The notes below the pieces were generated by a model. The model saw nothing but the letters and a program-made list of their open reading frames with translations, was not told the DNA's origin and searched no databases. The position numbers and the translations under genes were made by a program. A DNA stretch of 64,000 nucleotides, from positions 1 through 64,000 of the forward strand of contig NZ_JANLNW010000035.1 in the NCBI RefSeq assembly GCF_025465945.1. Reading direction: 5' to 3'. Position 1 is the stretch's first letter, and every line of letters starts with the position of its first letter. Below are positions 26,442-35,248 of this stretch, piece after piece. The stretch is from Pseudomonas sp. 6D_7.1_Bac1. GTDB taxonomy: Bacteria; Pseudomonadota; Gammaproteobacteria; Pseudomonadales; Pseudomonadaceae.

Positions 26442-27074
26442 TCAGAACGGCTCGTTGCCGCGCCGGCGAAACCAGCCCGTCAAGGACAGGCGCTCGCGGG
26501 TCGCGGGCAGGACTTCATGAGGTACTTCGCTCGACAGGAACACCACCAGGCAACCGCCGGTGGGCACCACATCGTGTGGGGCGCCCTCCTCCAGGTACAT
26601 CCGCAACTGGCCGCCATGCTCGGGCAGCCACGCGTCGTTGAGGTAGATCACCGCTGAAACCATGCGCCGGTCGTCGTCACGAAAGCGGTCGACGTGCTTG
26701 AGGTAGAACGCGCCCGGCGGGTACAGCGCGAAATGGCTTTCAAAATCCTCAAGCCCGAGAAACAGGCTACGGTTCATCGCCTCGCGCAGGCTGTCCATCA
26801 ACCCCAGATAGCTGTCGCAGGTGTCGACTTGCCCGGGCTCGAGCCACTGAATATGGTCGCCGCGGATACCTTCGCGAATCTCCGAAAAAGGTCCGCGCCC
26901 CACCGCCGCCGGCGCCAACTCGCCCTCAGCCGCACGTTTACGACACTCAGCCGCCAGTTCCAGGGTCAGCGCCTGGGGCAGGAAAATGTTTTGCTGCGAC
27001 CAGCCGCGTGCAGCCAGGTCGTCGACGATACGTAACAGCAGCGGGTGATCAGAGGGTATTTGCATGGCGCGCAT
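26442..27074 (-). CDS. 2OG-Fe(II) oxygenase
   Basis: 210 residues. The Fe(II) triad is visible as H127-x-D129 in LKHVDRF and H186 in VPHEVLP, followed by a basic residue near 195 for 2-oxoglutarate (RERLSLTGWFRR). This is the prolyl-hydroxylase-like (P4Hc) arrangement, resembling SM-20-type proteins. The substrate is unknown; protein hydroxylation is possible. AGGA before the ATG at 27074 supports this start. Confidence 0.85.
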   Translation of the reverse strand: MRAMQIPSDHPLLLRIVDDLAARGWSQQNIFLPQALTLELAAECRKRAAEGELAPAAVGRGPFSEIREGIRGDHIQWLEPGQVDTCDSYLGLMDSLREAMNRSLFLGLEDFESHFALYPPGAFYLKHVDRFRDDDRRMVSAVIYLNDAWLPEHGGQLRMYLEEGAPHDVVPTGGCLVVFLSSEVPHEVLPATRERLSLTGWFRRRGNEPF

Positions 27075-27182
27075 AGTATTCCTGCGCCAGGAAATCCGAC
27101 AGAGCCACCTAGCGGGCTGATACGAATTCTCGACAAGACGTAACCCCACACGGAGAATAGTCGCCTGCTGACAGGAGTCCTT

Positions 27183-27935
27183 ATGCGCCGTTTGCTTTTT
27201 TCACTGTTGATGCTCTGCACTTTGCCCACTTGGGCAGACGGCCACGACCAGTTGTACAAGGTCGCCGGTTGGCCAGACCAACGCGCGCATTTTAACGATG
27301 CCCTCACGGCCGCCCAGCAGCGCTACCAAGGCAGCCTGCCACCCGCAGTGTTCCAGGCCCTGGTCAATAACAGCAATCAACGCTTTGCCCCGCAGGCCAT
27401 GGACCGTCGGGCCGAAGCGCAACTGCGCAAAAATCTCGCCGATCCAAAACCGGCGCTGGCGTTTTTCCAGTCACCCCTGGGGCGCAAAATCATTGCCGCC
27501 GAGCTGCTGGCAACCCGCCGCGACCAGTTGGCAAAAAACGCAAAAGGCCTGCCGAAAGTCGAAGCCAGCGATACCCGTCAGTTGATTATTGGTCATTTGG
27601 CCCAGGCACTGCCGGCGCGCGAAGCGGGGGCTGAAGTCAGCCTGGCGATTGCCGGTGTGGCAGCCGACAGCCTGAGTCAGATGATCCCCGGCCTGCTCGG
27701 CGGCGGTCAGGCCCAAGGTATGCTGAACGGTCAGCGCCAGCGCTTGATGGAACAGATCGGCTCCGACCTGAACAACACGCTGCTGTACGTCTATCGCGAC
27801 CTGTCGGATGACGAATTGGAGGAGTTCGCCACGTTCGCCGAGTCAGCTGAAGGCAAGGCTTACTATCGGGCGGCATTGGCGGCGATTCGTGCGGGACTGG
27901 CGGTGGGGCAAAGTACGTCGAGCCTCAGTCAGTAA
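27183..27935 (+). CDS. DUF2059 periplasmic protein
   Basis: 250 residues with an 18-residue signal peptide (cut after TWA). The body is helical. Segments such as LSDDELEEFATFAESAEGKAYY near the C-terminus match the DUF2059 pattern (D/E-rich helix, then F-x-x-S-x-x-G). GGAG lies just before the ATG. Divergent from the 2OG oxygenase gene. Confidence 0.82.
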   Translation: MRRLLFSLLMLCTLPTWADGHDQLYKVAGWPDQRAHFNDALTAAQQRYQGSLPPAVFQALVNNSNQRFAPQAMDRRAEAQLRKNLADPKPALAFFQSPLGRKIIAAELLATRRDQLAKNAKGLPKVEASDTRQLIIGHLAQALPAREAGAEVSLAIAGVAADSLSQMIPGLLGGGQAQGMLNGQRQRLMEQIGSDLNNTLLYVYRDLSDDELEEFATFAESAEGKAYYRAALAAIRAGLAVGQSTSSLSQ

Positions 27936-27957
27936 GCTTCGGCGTCTGGAAGATCGC

Positions 27958-28052
27958 CATCGCGAGCAAGCTCGCTCCCACACTGAATCTGCTTCGTACA
28001 CAAAACCTGTGCTCACCATAGATCTAATGTGGGAGCGAGCCTGCTCGCGATG
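27958..28052. repeat. REPIN between the DUF2059 gene and the hydrolase gene
   Basis: Inverted REP cores (left core GAGCAAGCTCGC) with a spacer distantly like the GTTCACAAATTGTG type. Lies between convergent genes. Confidence 0.92.
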
Positions 28053-28067
28053 GCGTCATAACGGTCG

Positions 28068-29021
28068 CTAGAGATTTCTCCCCTTGATCCGCTTGGTCAA
28101 AAACCCGAAATACTCCTGGCGCAATGCCTGGGTTTCATTCGCCAGATGATGGCGGGCTTCGGGCAGCGTCAACACCTGCGGCCGGTCGAACTTGCCCCCC
28201 AGCATCTCAAGGTTGTGCTCCCAATCCACCGTCATGTCCGCCTGCCCCTGGATGATCAGTGGCCGACGACTGCTGCGTGGAGCCGCTTCGATTCGCTTGA
28301 TCCACCGCGCCAGCGCCCCGACCCAGACCGTCGGCAAGCGCAGCGGCTGTAACGGATCGGCTTGCAGGAATGGCAAGAACGCCGGGTCGTTGGTGTTCTC
28401 GCTGAAGCGCCGGGCAATGCCTTTGACGAAAGGCCTCATCAGGTAATAACTGAAGTGTGACCAGCCCCAGGAGCGCGGCCGAACCAGCGGCGCAAGCAAC
28501 ACCACCTGCCCTTGCGCCGGGCTGTCTGCACCGTCGTTCAGCACATGGTCGATCACAATCGCACCGCCCGTACTCTGCCCGCACAAATGCCACGGTTGCG
28601 GCAGGTCCAAAGAGCGTGCCTCGGCGAACAAGCCTTGCAGAGCCGCCTGATACTCGGCGAAATCCTGGATGCTGGCGCGCTCGCCGCTGGACAGCCCATG
28701 CCCCGGCAAATCACAGGCAATCACCACGAACCCTTGATCCAGCGCCCAGTCGATCACATGCCGGTAAAGGCCCATGTGATCGTAGAAGCCGTGGAACACG
28801 AACATCGTCGCCACCGCCCGTTGCGGCCACCAGATCTGGCTGACCAACTGATAGCCATCGACCTGGAAACTGCCGAGCCCGCGTTTGACCGGCACACGGC
28901 GCAGGGGGAAATCCAGCCCATAAAAATGCTGGTACGCCTGGGCCTCCTCCGACAACGGCTGTGCCTCGGCCAAGGGCCGCAGGCTAGCACGCAGGTGTTC
29001 GGGATTGAAGGTGGCAGGCAT
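28068..29021 (-). CDS. Alpha/beta hydrolase (serine aminopeptidase S33 / lysophospholipase-like)
   Basis: 317 residues. Nucleophile elbow GQSTGG with S150, oxyanion segment FVFHGFYDHMG, DLPGHGLSSGER as in monoglyceride-lipase-like hydrolases, an acidic residue in IQGQADMTVDW and the catalytic histidine in LPEARHHLANE. No signal peptide. The substrate is probably an acylglycerol or lysophospholipid by family; not proven. Confidence 0.85.
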   Translation of the reverse strand: MPATFNPEHLRASLRPLAEAQPLSEEAQAYQHFYGLDFPLRRVPVKRGLGSFQVDGYQLVSQIWWPQRAVATMFVFHGFYDHMGLYRHVIDWALDQGFVVIACDLPGHGLSSGERASIQDFAEYQAALQGLFAEARSLDLPQPWHLCGQSTGGAIVIDHVLNDGADSPAQGQVVLLAPLVRPRSWGWSHFSYYLMRPFVKGIARRFSENTNDPAFLPFLQADPLQPLRLPTVWVGALARWIKRIEAAPRSSRRPLIIQGQADMTVDWEHNLEMLGGKFDRPQVLTLPEARHHLANETQALRQEYFGFLTKRIKGRNL

Positions 29022-29130
29022 GACGAACTTCCAGGAAAAGCGCGGAGCGCAAAACAGACTTTATGGGTCTGCGATATTCATCTGTCGCGGCAAGCATGGC
29101 AAGCTACGCGACCTTCAAGGATGCTTGCGT

Positions 29131-29715
29131 ATGCACCCGCCCTACCGCACGACACTGCTTGCCAGTCTGCTCGCCCTTGTGTGCGCCGGCGTGCTGTGGG
29201 TCGCTTATGACTGGTTTCAGGGGCGCTACTTGCGAGCGTTCAGCTCACACACGGCGGTGTTTTCCGGCGATCCGCTGAGCCTTCCCGCCAATCTGGCAGG
29301 CCCCGGTGCGATTCGCGTCGTGCATTTCTGGGACCCGGCCTGCCCGTGCAACGTCGGCAATCAACAGCATCTGGCCGAACTGCTTGAGCATTATGTGCCG
29401 CAAGGCGTCGAGTTTTACGCGGTACAGAAGCCCGGCAGTCACGGCCAGTTACCCAGCACCTTGAGTCGCCTGAAAACCCTCGACGCCCTGCCAGGCGCCG
29501 AGCAGATCCCCGCAAGCCCGGCGGTAGCGATCTGGGACCGCAGCGGCAAACTGGCGTATTTCGGGCCGTACAGCGAAGGCCTGACCTGCAACTCGAGCAA
29601 CAGCTTTATCGAACCGATCCTGCAAGCCCTGAGCGAAGACCGCCCCGTGAATGCCACGCATACCCTCGCGGTGGGCTGCTACTGTCCTTGGGCGACGACC
29701 AACGAAACACGTTAG
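29131..29715 (+). CDS. DUF6436-type membrane-anchored thioredoxin-like protein
   Basis: 194 residues. One N-terminal membrane helix (about 8-26) is followed by a thioredoxin-like domain: VVHFWDPACPCNVGNQQHL with cysteines at 71 and 73 in a CPC motif, and a second cysteine pair CYCPW near the C-terminus. A periplasmic redox role is plausible, but CPC differs from the usual CxxC. The ATG at 29131 is preferred because it opens the hydrophobic anchor. Confidence 0.78.
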   Translation: MHPPYRTTLLASLLALVCAGVLWVAYDWFQGRYLRAFSSHTAVFSGDPLSLPANLAGPGAIRVVHFWDPACPCNVGNQQHLAELLEHYVPQGVEFYAVQKPGSHGQLPSTLSRLKTLDALPGAEQIPASPAVAIWDRSGKLAYFGPYSEGLTCNSSNSFIEPILQALSEDRPVNATHTLAVGCYCPWATTNETR

Positions 29716-29800
29716 GGCATTCCGGACTTTTCAAGGAAGGTGATGCCCGGCGCGCAAGGTCTGTGCTAAATGTTGACGGCCCCGGCTGGCGGCAACCCTA

Positions 29801-29808
29801 AAGAACAA
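29801..29808 (+). promoter_or_regulatory. Hfq/Crc-type motif at the hacB ribosome site
   Basis: AAGAACAA fits the AANAANAA pattern bound by Hfq-Crc in pseudomonads and runs straight into the Shine-Dalgarno AAGGAG of hacB. Confidence 0.45.
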
Positions 29809-29817
29809 GGAGTCACC

Positions 29818-32229
29818 ATGAAACGCGTCCTGACCCTACTGGCCCTGCTACTTGTTGTCCTCGCGGCAGGCGCTGGCTGGTACGTGTACAGCAAGCAGCC
29901 GACACGTCAGGGGCTGGTTGAGTTGCAGCGCCTGCAAGGCTCGGTGACCGTGCGTTACGACGAGCGCGGCGTGCCGCATATTCGCGCCGAGAACGAAACC
30001 GACCTCTATCGCGCCCTCGGTTACGTGCACGCCCAGGACCGGCTGTTCCAGATGGAAATCATGCGGCGCCTGTCCCGTGGCGAGCTGGCCGAAGTCCTCG
30101 GGCCGAAACTGATCGATACCGACAAACTGTTCCGCAGCCTGCGCATTCGCGAGCGCGCCGAAAGCTATGTGGCCGCACTCGACCGCCAGTCCCCGGCGTG
30201 GAAGGCTCTGCAAGCCTATCTGGACGGGATCAATCAGTATCAGGACAGCCACGCCGCGCCGATGGAGTTCGACGTACTGGGCATCCATAAGCGCGCGTTC
30301 ACCGCTGAAGACAGCGTCAGCGTCGCCGGTTACATGGCCTACAGCTTTGCCGCAGCGTTTCGCACCGAACCGTTGCTGACCTATGTCCGCGATCAGCTGG
30401 GCAGCGACTTCCTGAATATCTTCGACCTCGACTGGCAGCCCAAAGGCGTGCTGGCCAAGCGTCAGTCCGGCAAGGCTCCAACGCTCTCCGCCACTGACTG
30501 GAAGGACCTCAACGCCATCGCCCGACTGAGTGAGCAAGCACTGGCCGATAACGGCCTGCCGCAATTCGAAGGCAGCAACGCCTGGGTGATTTCCGGTACT
30601 CGCACCCAAAGCGGCAAGCCGCTGCTGGCCGGTGACCCGCACATTCGCTTTTCGACGCCGTCGGTGTGGTACGAAGCGCAACTGTCGGCGCCGGGTTTCG
30701 AGCTCTACGGACACCATCAGGCATTGGTGCCTTTTGCCTTCCTCGGTCACAACCTGGACTTCGGTTGGAGCCTGACCATGTTCCAGAACGACGACCTCGA
30801 CCTGATCGCGGAGAAGGTCAACCCGGACAATGCCAACCAGGTCTGGTATCACGGCAAGTGGGTCGACATGGTCAACACCGAGCAGCAGATTGCCGTGAAA
30901 GGCCAGGCACCCGTCACGTTAGTGCTGCGTCAGTCGCCCCACGGCCCGATCATCAACGACGTGATCGGCACCATCGCCGGCAAGACGCCGATCGCCATGT
31001 GGTGGGCGTTCCTCGAAACCCAGAACCCGATCCTCGAAGGCTTCTACCAGCTCAACCGTGCCGACACCCTGGACAAGGCCCGTGCGGCGGCGGCGAAGGT
31101 TCATGCGCCGGGGCTGAATATCGTCTGGGCCAACGCCAAGGGTGACATTGGCTGGTGGGCGGCGGCACAACTGCCCAAGCGCCCGGCCGGGGTCAAGCCG
31201 GAGTTCATTCTCGACGGCAGCACCAGTCAGGCCGACAAGGAGGGCTTCTACCCGTTCAGCGCCAACCCGCAGGAAGAAAACCCGGCACGCGGTTACATCG
31301 TCTCGGCCAACTTCCAGCCGGTTTCGCCAACGGGCATGGAAATCCCTGGCTATTACAACCTGCCGGATCGCGGTCAGCAGCTCAACCGTCAGCTCAGCGA
31401 CAAGAACGTGAAGTGGGACATCGACGCCAGCGAAAAACTGCAACTGGGCACCACCACCGGCTACGGCCCTCGCCTGCTGGCGCCGCTGTTGCCGGTACTG
31501 CGTGAGGTGGTCGGCGACCCGCAAGAGCTGAAACTGGTGGAGCAACTGGCCCAGTGGAAAGGCGATTACCCGCTGGAATCCACCAGTGCCACGCTGTTCA
31601 ACCAGTTCGTGTTCAACCTGACCGACGAGGTGTTTCACGACAAGCTCGGCGACAACTTTTTCGAGACACTGCTCTTGACCCGAGTGATCGATGCCGCGTT
31701 GCCACGGCTGGCCGCCTCCCCCGATTCACCGTGGTGGGACAACCATCATACGCTCGGCAAGGAAACCCGCGCCGACGTCGTCAAAGCCGCGTGGCAGGCC
31801 AGCCTCGCCCACCTGAAAACCACCCTGGGCTCTGACCCGTCGCAATGGCAATGGGGCAAGGCCCACACCCTGACCCACGGCCATCCGTTGGGCATGCAAA
31901 AACCGCTGGATCGAATCTTCAACGTCGGCCCGTTCGACGCCCCCGGCAGCCACGAAGTGCCGAACAACCTCTCGGCCAAGATCGGCCCGGCGCCCTGGCC
32001 TGTGACCTACGGCCCTTCTACCCGGCGGATCATCGACTTCGCCGACCCGGCCCACGGCCTGACCATCAACCCGGTCGGCCAAAGCGGCGTGCCGTTCGAT
32101 TCACACTACGATGACCAGGCTGAGGCCTACATCGAAGGCGTCTACCATCAGGCGCATTTCAACGAGGAAGAAGTGACGGCCAACACCCGCAGCACGTTGA
32201 AGCTGTTGCCGGCGCGGGTGGCGCAATAA
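29818..32229 (+). CDS. hacB: Penicillin acylase-family protein (acyl-homoserine lactone acylase HacB-like)
   Basis: 803 residues. Ntn hydrolase made as a precursor: signal/anchor 1-24, alpha part to about 252, then the autocleavage site EG-SNAW giving S253 as the beta-chain nucleophile. The beta chain has GHNLDFGWSLTMFQNDD with conserved catalytic partners. By position next to the spu operon it matches PA0305 (HacB), which cleaves long-chain acyl-homoserine lactones. Beta-lactam side-chain activity is also possible. The ATG follows AAGGAGTCACC. Confidence 0.87.
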   Translation: MKRVLTLLALLLVVLAAGAGWYVYSKQPTRQGLVELQRLQGSVTVRYDERGVPHIRAENETDLYRALGYVHAQDRLFQMEIMRRLSRGELAEVLGPKLIDTDKLFRSLRIRERAESYVAALDRQSPAWKALQAYLDGINQYQDSHAAPMEFDVLGIHKRAFTAEDSVSVAGYMAYSFAAAFRTEPLLTYVRDQLGSDFLNIFDLDWQPKGVLAKRQSGKAPTLSATDWKDLNAIARLSEQALADNGLPQFEGSNAWVISGTRTQSGKPLLAGDPHIRFSTPSVWYEAQLSAPGFELYGHHQALVPFAFLGHNLDFGWSLTMFQNDDLDLIAEKVNPDNANQVWYHGKWVDMVNTEQQIAVKGQAPVTLVLRQSPHGPIINDVIGTIAGKTPIAMWWAFLETQNPILEGFYQLNRADTLDKARAAAAKVHAPGLNIVWANAKGDIGWWAAAQLPKRPAGVKPEFILDGSTSQADKEGFYPFSANPQEENPARGYIVSANFQPVSPTGMEIPGYYNLPDRGQQLNRQLSDKNVKWDIDASEKLQLGTTTGYGPRLLAPLLPVLREVVGDPQELKLVEQLAQWKGDYPLESTSATLFNQFVFNLTDEVFHDKLGDNFFETLLLTRVIDAALPRLAASPDSPWWDNHHTLGKETRADVVKAAWQASLAHLKTTLGSDPSQWQWGKAHTLTHGHPLGMQKPLDRIFNVGPFDAPGSHEVPNNLSAKIGPAPWPVTYGPSTRRIIDFADPAHGLTINPVGQSGVPFDSHYDDQAEAYIEGVYHQAHFNEEEVTANTRSTLKLLPARVAQ

Positions 32230-32310
32230 ACATCAAAAGACGATGAGTTTATTGATACTCGCTGCGGGCGCTTGAGGCGCATGACACCTTGAAAGGCTGA
32301 CACCAGCCCC

Positions 32311-32340
32311 TGTGGCGAGGGGGCTTGCTCCCTCGCCACA
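32311..32340. repeat. Single second-class REP hairpin after hacB
   Basis: TGTGGCGAGGGGGCTTGCTC followed by CCTCGCCACA, a lone stem-loop of the class seen around rpiA, between convergent hacB and the GlxA-type gene. Confidence 0.85.
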
Positions 32341-32347
32341 ATACCGC

Positions 32348-33313
32348 TCAAACCATCGCCGAGAAATTCAGCCGAAACTGCTGCGGCGTCACGCCAAGCC
32401 GGCGGTTGAACACGCTGCGCATGTGCTGGGCATCGCGAAAACCGCATTGGTACGCGACGGTCTTGAGCGGTGCCCGCGAGCTTTCCAGCATCACCCGGGC
32501 GGCATCCACCCGCGCCTGCTCAACGAACTCGGCCGGGGTGACTCCGGCTTCCCGGGCAAACACCCGCGAGAAATTGCGCGCGCTCATGTTGGCCGCCGTG
32601 GCCAGGTCGGCTATGCCCAGGTTCCCGGTCAAATTGGCCAACACGTAGTGCTGAACCCTCGCCACCGGCGACGTCGCTTCGGCGTGCGGTGTCAGAAACG
32701 GGCTGAACTGCGATTGCCCGCCGGAACGCTGGGTGAACACCACCAGCCGCTTGGCCACACTCAATGCGACTTGCGGGCCGTGATCCTTGGCCAGCAAGTA
32801 CAACGACAGATCAATCCCCGCCGTGACGCCCGCCGAGGTGAAGAGCTCCGCGTCCTCGACATAGAGCCGATCGGCTTCGACCCGGGTCGACGGACACAAC
32901 GCCGCCAACGCGGCGGCATCACTCCAGTGCGTGGTCACCGTACGCCCTTCGAGCAGCCCGGCGCGGGCCAGCATGAAGGCGCCGTTGCAGATCGAACCGA
33001 AGCGCTGTGAACGCGCGCTCGCCTCACGTAACCAGCCATGGAACGGCGCACCGAAATCCTCGAACGGCAACCTCGGCCCTCCGGCCACCAACAGCAGATC
33101 GTAAGGCTCCAAAGCCTCGCTGAAATGCCGATGAGCGTGCAGCGCCAAACCGTTCGAGCACGGCATCACGCCGTGCTCGAGCCCGATGACGTGCAACTGA
33201 TAGTGATGCTCCGGCGCGAGGAACCGGTTGGCCTCGGAAAACACATCCATGGGACCCGTGACGTCCAGCGACTGGACGCCAGAGAACACCACGATGGCAA
33301 CGGATTTACTCAT
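32348..33313 (-). CDS. GlxA-family transcriptional regulator (DJ-1/PfpI plus AraC domains)
   Basis: 321 residues. The N-terminal DJ-1/PfpI-like domain (about 5-185) has FGSICNGAFMLARAG in place of the nucleophile elbow. The C-terminal AraC helix-turn-helix pair (about 215-315) includes ARNFSRVFAREAGVTP and VAYQCGFRDAQHMRSVFNRR. Such proteins sense small metabolites and often control a neighbouring gene. The ATG at 33313 gives MSKSVAIVVFSG; another ATG lies 24 bases upstream. Divergent from the HD hydrolase gene, which is the likely target. Confidence 0.85.
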   Translation of the reverse strand: MSKSVAIVVFSGVQSLDVTGPMDVFSEANRFLAPEHHYQLHVIGLEHGVMPCSNGLALHAHRHFSEALEPYDLLLVAGGPRLPFEDFGAPFHGWLREASARSQRFGSICNGAFMLARAGLLEGRTVTTHWSDAAALAALCPSTRVEADRLYVEDAELFTSAGVTAGIDLSLYLLAKDHGPQVALSVAKRLVVFTQRSGGQSQFSPFLTPHAEATSPVARVQHYVLANLTGNLGIADLATAANMSARNFSRVFAREAGVTPAEFVEQARVDAARVMLESSRAPLKTVAYQCGFRDAQHMRSVFNRRLGVTPQQFRLNFSAMV

Positions 33314-33366
33314 GGGACGAAACGCCTTCAATGGCATTGATATGAATGTCAGCCATCACAAGATCC

Positions 33367-33410
33367 GTAGCAGCTGCCGAACGCAGCCTCGCAAGCTCGA
33401 CAGCTGCTAC
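33367..33410. repeat. Inverted repeat GTAGCAGCTG / CAGCTGCTAC
   Basis: A 10-base perfect stem with a 24-base GC-rich centre in the GlxA/HD intergenic space. It looks like another dispersed repeat class but could also hold regulator sites. Confidence 0.6.
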
Positions 33411-33476
33411 AGGGCTGCGACCGTTCGGAAATCTGACTCACACCCTAGCCAATCCACAACCAATAAGCGAACTGGC

Positions 33477-33587
33477 ATGAAGTACACGCTGATTGGCCGG
33501 GATCGCAGCCTCGTGTCGATTGTTCGCGCTCATCTGCCAGAACAGACTGGACTCATCAGCGCCGCCACGGCGTTTCCCATGAGGTAA
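33477..33587 (+). CDS. Possible 36-residue upstream ORF before the HD hydrolase gene
   Basis: Opens MKYTLIGRDRSLVSIVRAHL and stops five bases before the next ATG; its last codons contain the GAGGTAA that serves as ribosome site of the HD gene. That arrangement would allow translational coupling. Its own Shine-Dalgarno is weak, and the peptide matches nothing I recognise, so it may be chance. Confidence 0.25.
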   Translation: MKYTLIGRDRSLVSIVRAHLPEQTGLISAATAFPMR

Positions 33588-33592
33588 CTACC

Positions 33593-34234
33593 ATGAGCAG
33601 CATCATCGCCGGCATCAAAATCCCCGACAGCGCCCTCGCCCGGGCCACCACTGAGTACATCCGCGACATCGAATCCGACCTGCTTTACCACCACTCGCGC
33701 CGGGTGTTTCTGTTCGGTGCCTTGAGCGGTGAACGCCAACAACTGGCCTACGATCCGGAACTGCTATACGTCGGCGCGATGTTCCATGACCTGGGCCTGG
33801 TGGACGGTTATCGCAGCGATGACGAACGCTTCGAGGTCGATGGCGCCAACGCGGCCGCAGCCTTTCTCAAACCGTACGGCTTGAGCGATGACGACATCGA
33901 ACAGGTCTGGTTGTCGATTGCTTTGCACACGACGCCGGGCGTGCCCAAGCATTTGCGGCCGACCGTGGCGCTGGTCACCGCCGGTGTGGAAATGGACGTG
34001 CTGGGCATGGACTATGCGGCGTTCCCAACCGAGCAGCGTGAAGCGGTGGTGCACGCGCATCCACGGGGTGAGGGTTTCAAGGAGTGCATCATCTGCGCCT
34101 TTGCCGACGGCCTGCGCCATCGTCCGCAAACCACCTTCGGCAACGTGAAGACCGATGTGCTGGTGGATCAGGAACCGGGGTTCAAACCGATGAATTTCGT
34201 CGAGGTAATTCGCAAATCTCCTTGGGTGGCATGA
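33593..34234 (+). CDS. HD-domain hydrolase (cyanamide hydratase-like)
   Basis: 213 residues. Metal-binding HD residues are visible as HHSRRVFLFGAL (about 34-45), MFHDLGLVDGY (about 63-73) and SIALHTTPGVPKH further on. This spacing, with GVPKH, resembles the cyanamide hydratase/DDI2-type branch rather than nucleotide-hydrolysing HD proteins. The natural substrate is unknown. GAGGTAAC precedes the ATG. The divergent GlxA-type gene may regulate it. Confidence 0.75.
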   Translation: MSSIIAGIKIPDSALARATTEYIRDIESDLLYHHSRRVFLFGALSGERQQLAYDPELLYVGAMFHDLGLVDGYRSDDERFEVDGANAAAAFLKPYGLSDDDIEQVWLSIALHTTPGVPKHLRPTVALVTAGVEMDVLGMDYAAFPTEQREAVVHAHPRGEGFKECIICAFADGLRHRPQTTFGNVKTDVLVDQEPGFKPMNFVEVIRKSPWVA

Positions 34235-34239
34235 AAACC

Positions 34240-34329
34240 TGTGGGAGCGAGCCTGCTCGCGAAAGCGATATGTCAGTCGACATCTGCGTCGACTGACATG
34301 GCCCCTTCGCGAGCAGGCTCGCTCCCACA
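34240..34329. repeat. REPIN with a perfect internal stem
   Basis: Inverted REP cores whose spacer holds its own 11-base stem, TGTCAGTCGAC / GTCGACTGACA around ATCTGC. Located between convergent HD hydrolase and spuH. Confidence 0.92.
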
Positions 34330-34357
34330 TTTGATCCGGATTAACCCGGCATCGGGT

Positions 34358-35248
34358 TTAAGCCGCTTCTGGCGCCTGTGCCCGGCGTACGTCCGGTTGT
34401 TTCCAGGAGTCCGCAGCGCCCTCTTCAATGGCTTGCTGGATCGCACGTTTGCGACTTTCTTCAGCACGGCGGCTGAAGAACCAGACCATGAAGGTGACGA
34501 TCGACACCGCCAGCAGAATCAGGCTGGCCACGGCGTTGATCTCGGGCTTCACGCCCAGGCGCACGGCCGAGAACACTTCCATCGGCAAGGTTGTGGAACC
34601 CGGTCCGGACACGAAGCTCGCCAGCACCAGGTCATCCAGCGACAGGGCGAACGACATCATGCCGCCCGCGGCCAGCGACGGCGCGATCATCGGGATGGTG
34701 ATCAGGAAGAACACCTTCCACGGCCGTGCACCGAGGTCCATGGCGGCCTCTTCGATGGACAGGTCAAGCTCACGCAAGCGCGCCGACACCACCACCGCCA
34801 CATAGGCGGCGCAGAACGTGGTGTGAGCGATCCAGATCGTCACCAGACCGCGTTCCTGCGGCCAGCCGATCATCTGCGCCATGGCCACGAACAGCAGCAA
34901 CAGCGACAGACCGGTGATCACTTCCGGCATCACCAGCGGCGCGGTGACCAGGCCGCCGAACAGCGTGCGGCCCTTGAAGCGGGTGACGCGGGTCAGTACG
35001 AAGGCCGCCAAAGTCCCCAACGCTACCGCGGCAACCGCGGTGTAGCAGGCGATTTCCAGCGAGCGCACCACCGAGCCCATCAGTTGGGTGTTGTCCAGCA
35101 GGCCGACGTACCACTTGATCGACCAGCCGCCCCAGACCGTCACCAGTTTCGAGGCGTTGAACGAGTAGATCACCAGGATCAGCATCGGCAGGTAGATGAA
35201 CAACAGGCCGAGCACCAGCATCAGGCTGGAGAAACGGAAGCGTTTCAT
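34358..35248 (-). CDS. spuH: Polyamine ABC transporter permease (PotI-like)
   Basis: 296 residues, six membrane segments. The ATPase-contact loop EEAAMDLGARPWKVFFLITIP lies near residue 165. Second permease of the putrescine/spermidine importer. Its ATG overlaps the spuG stop (ATGA), indicating translational coupling. Last gene of the spuABCDEFGH series here. Confidence 0.93.
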   Translation of the reverse strand: MKRFRFSSLMLVLGLLFIYLPMLILVIYSFNASKLVTVWGGWSIKWYVGLLDNTQLMGSVVRSLEIACYTAVAAVALGTLAAFVLTRVTRFKGRTLFGGLVTAPLVMPEVITGLSLLLLFVAMAQMIGWPQERGLVTIWIAHTTFCAAYVAVVVSARLRELDLSIEEAAMDLGARPWKVFFLITIPMIAPSLAAGGMMSFALSLDDLVLASFVSGPGSTTLPMEVFSAVRLGVKPEINAVASLILLAVSIVTFMVWFFSRRAEESRKRAIQQAIEEGAADSWKQPDVRRAQAPEAA

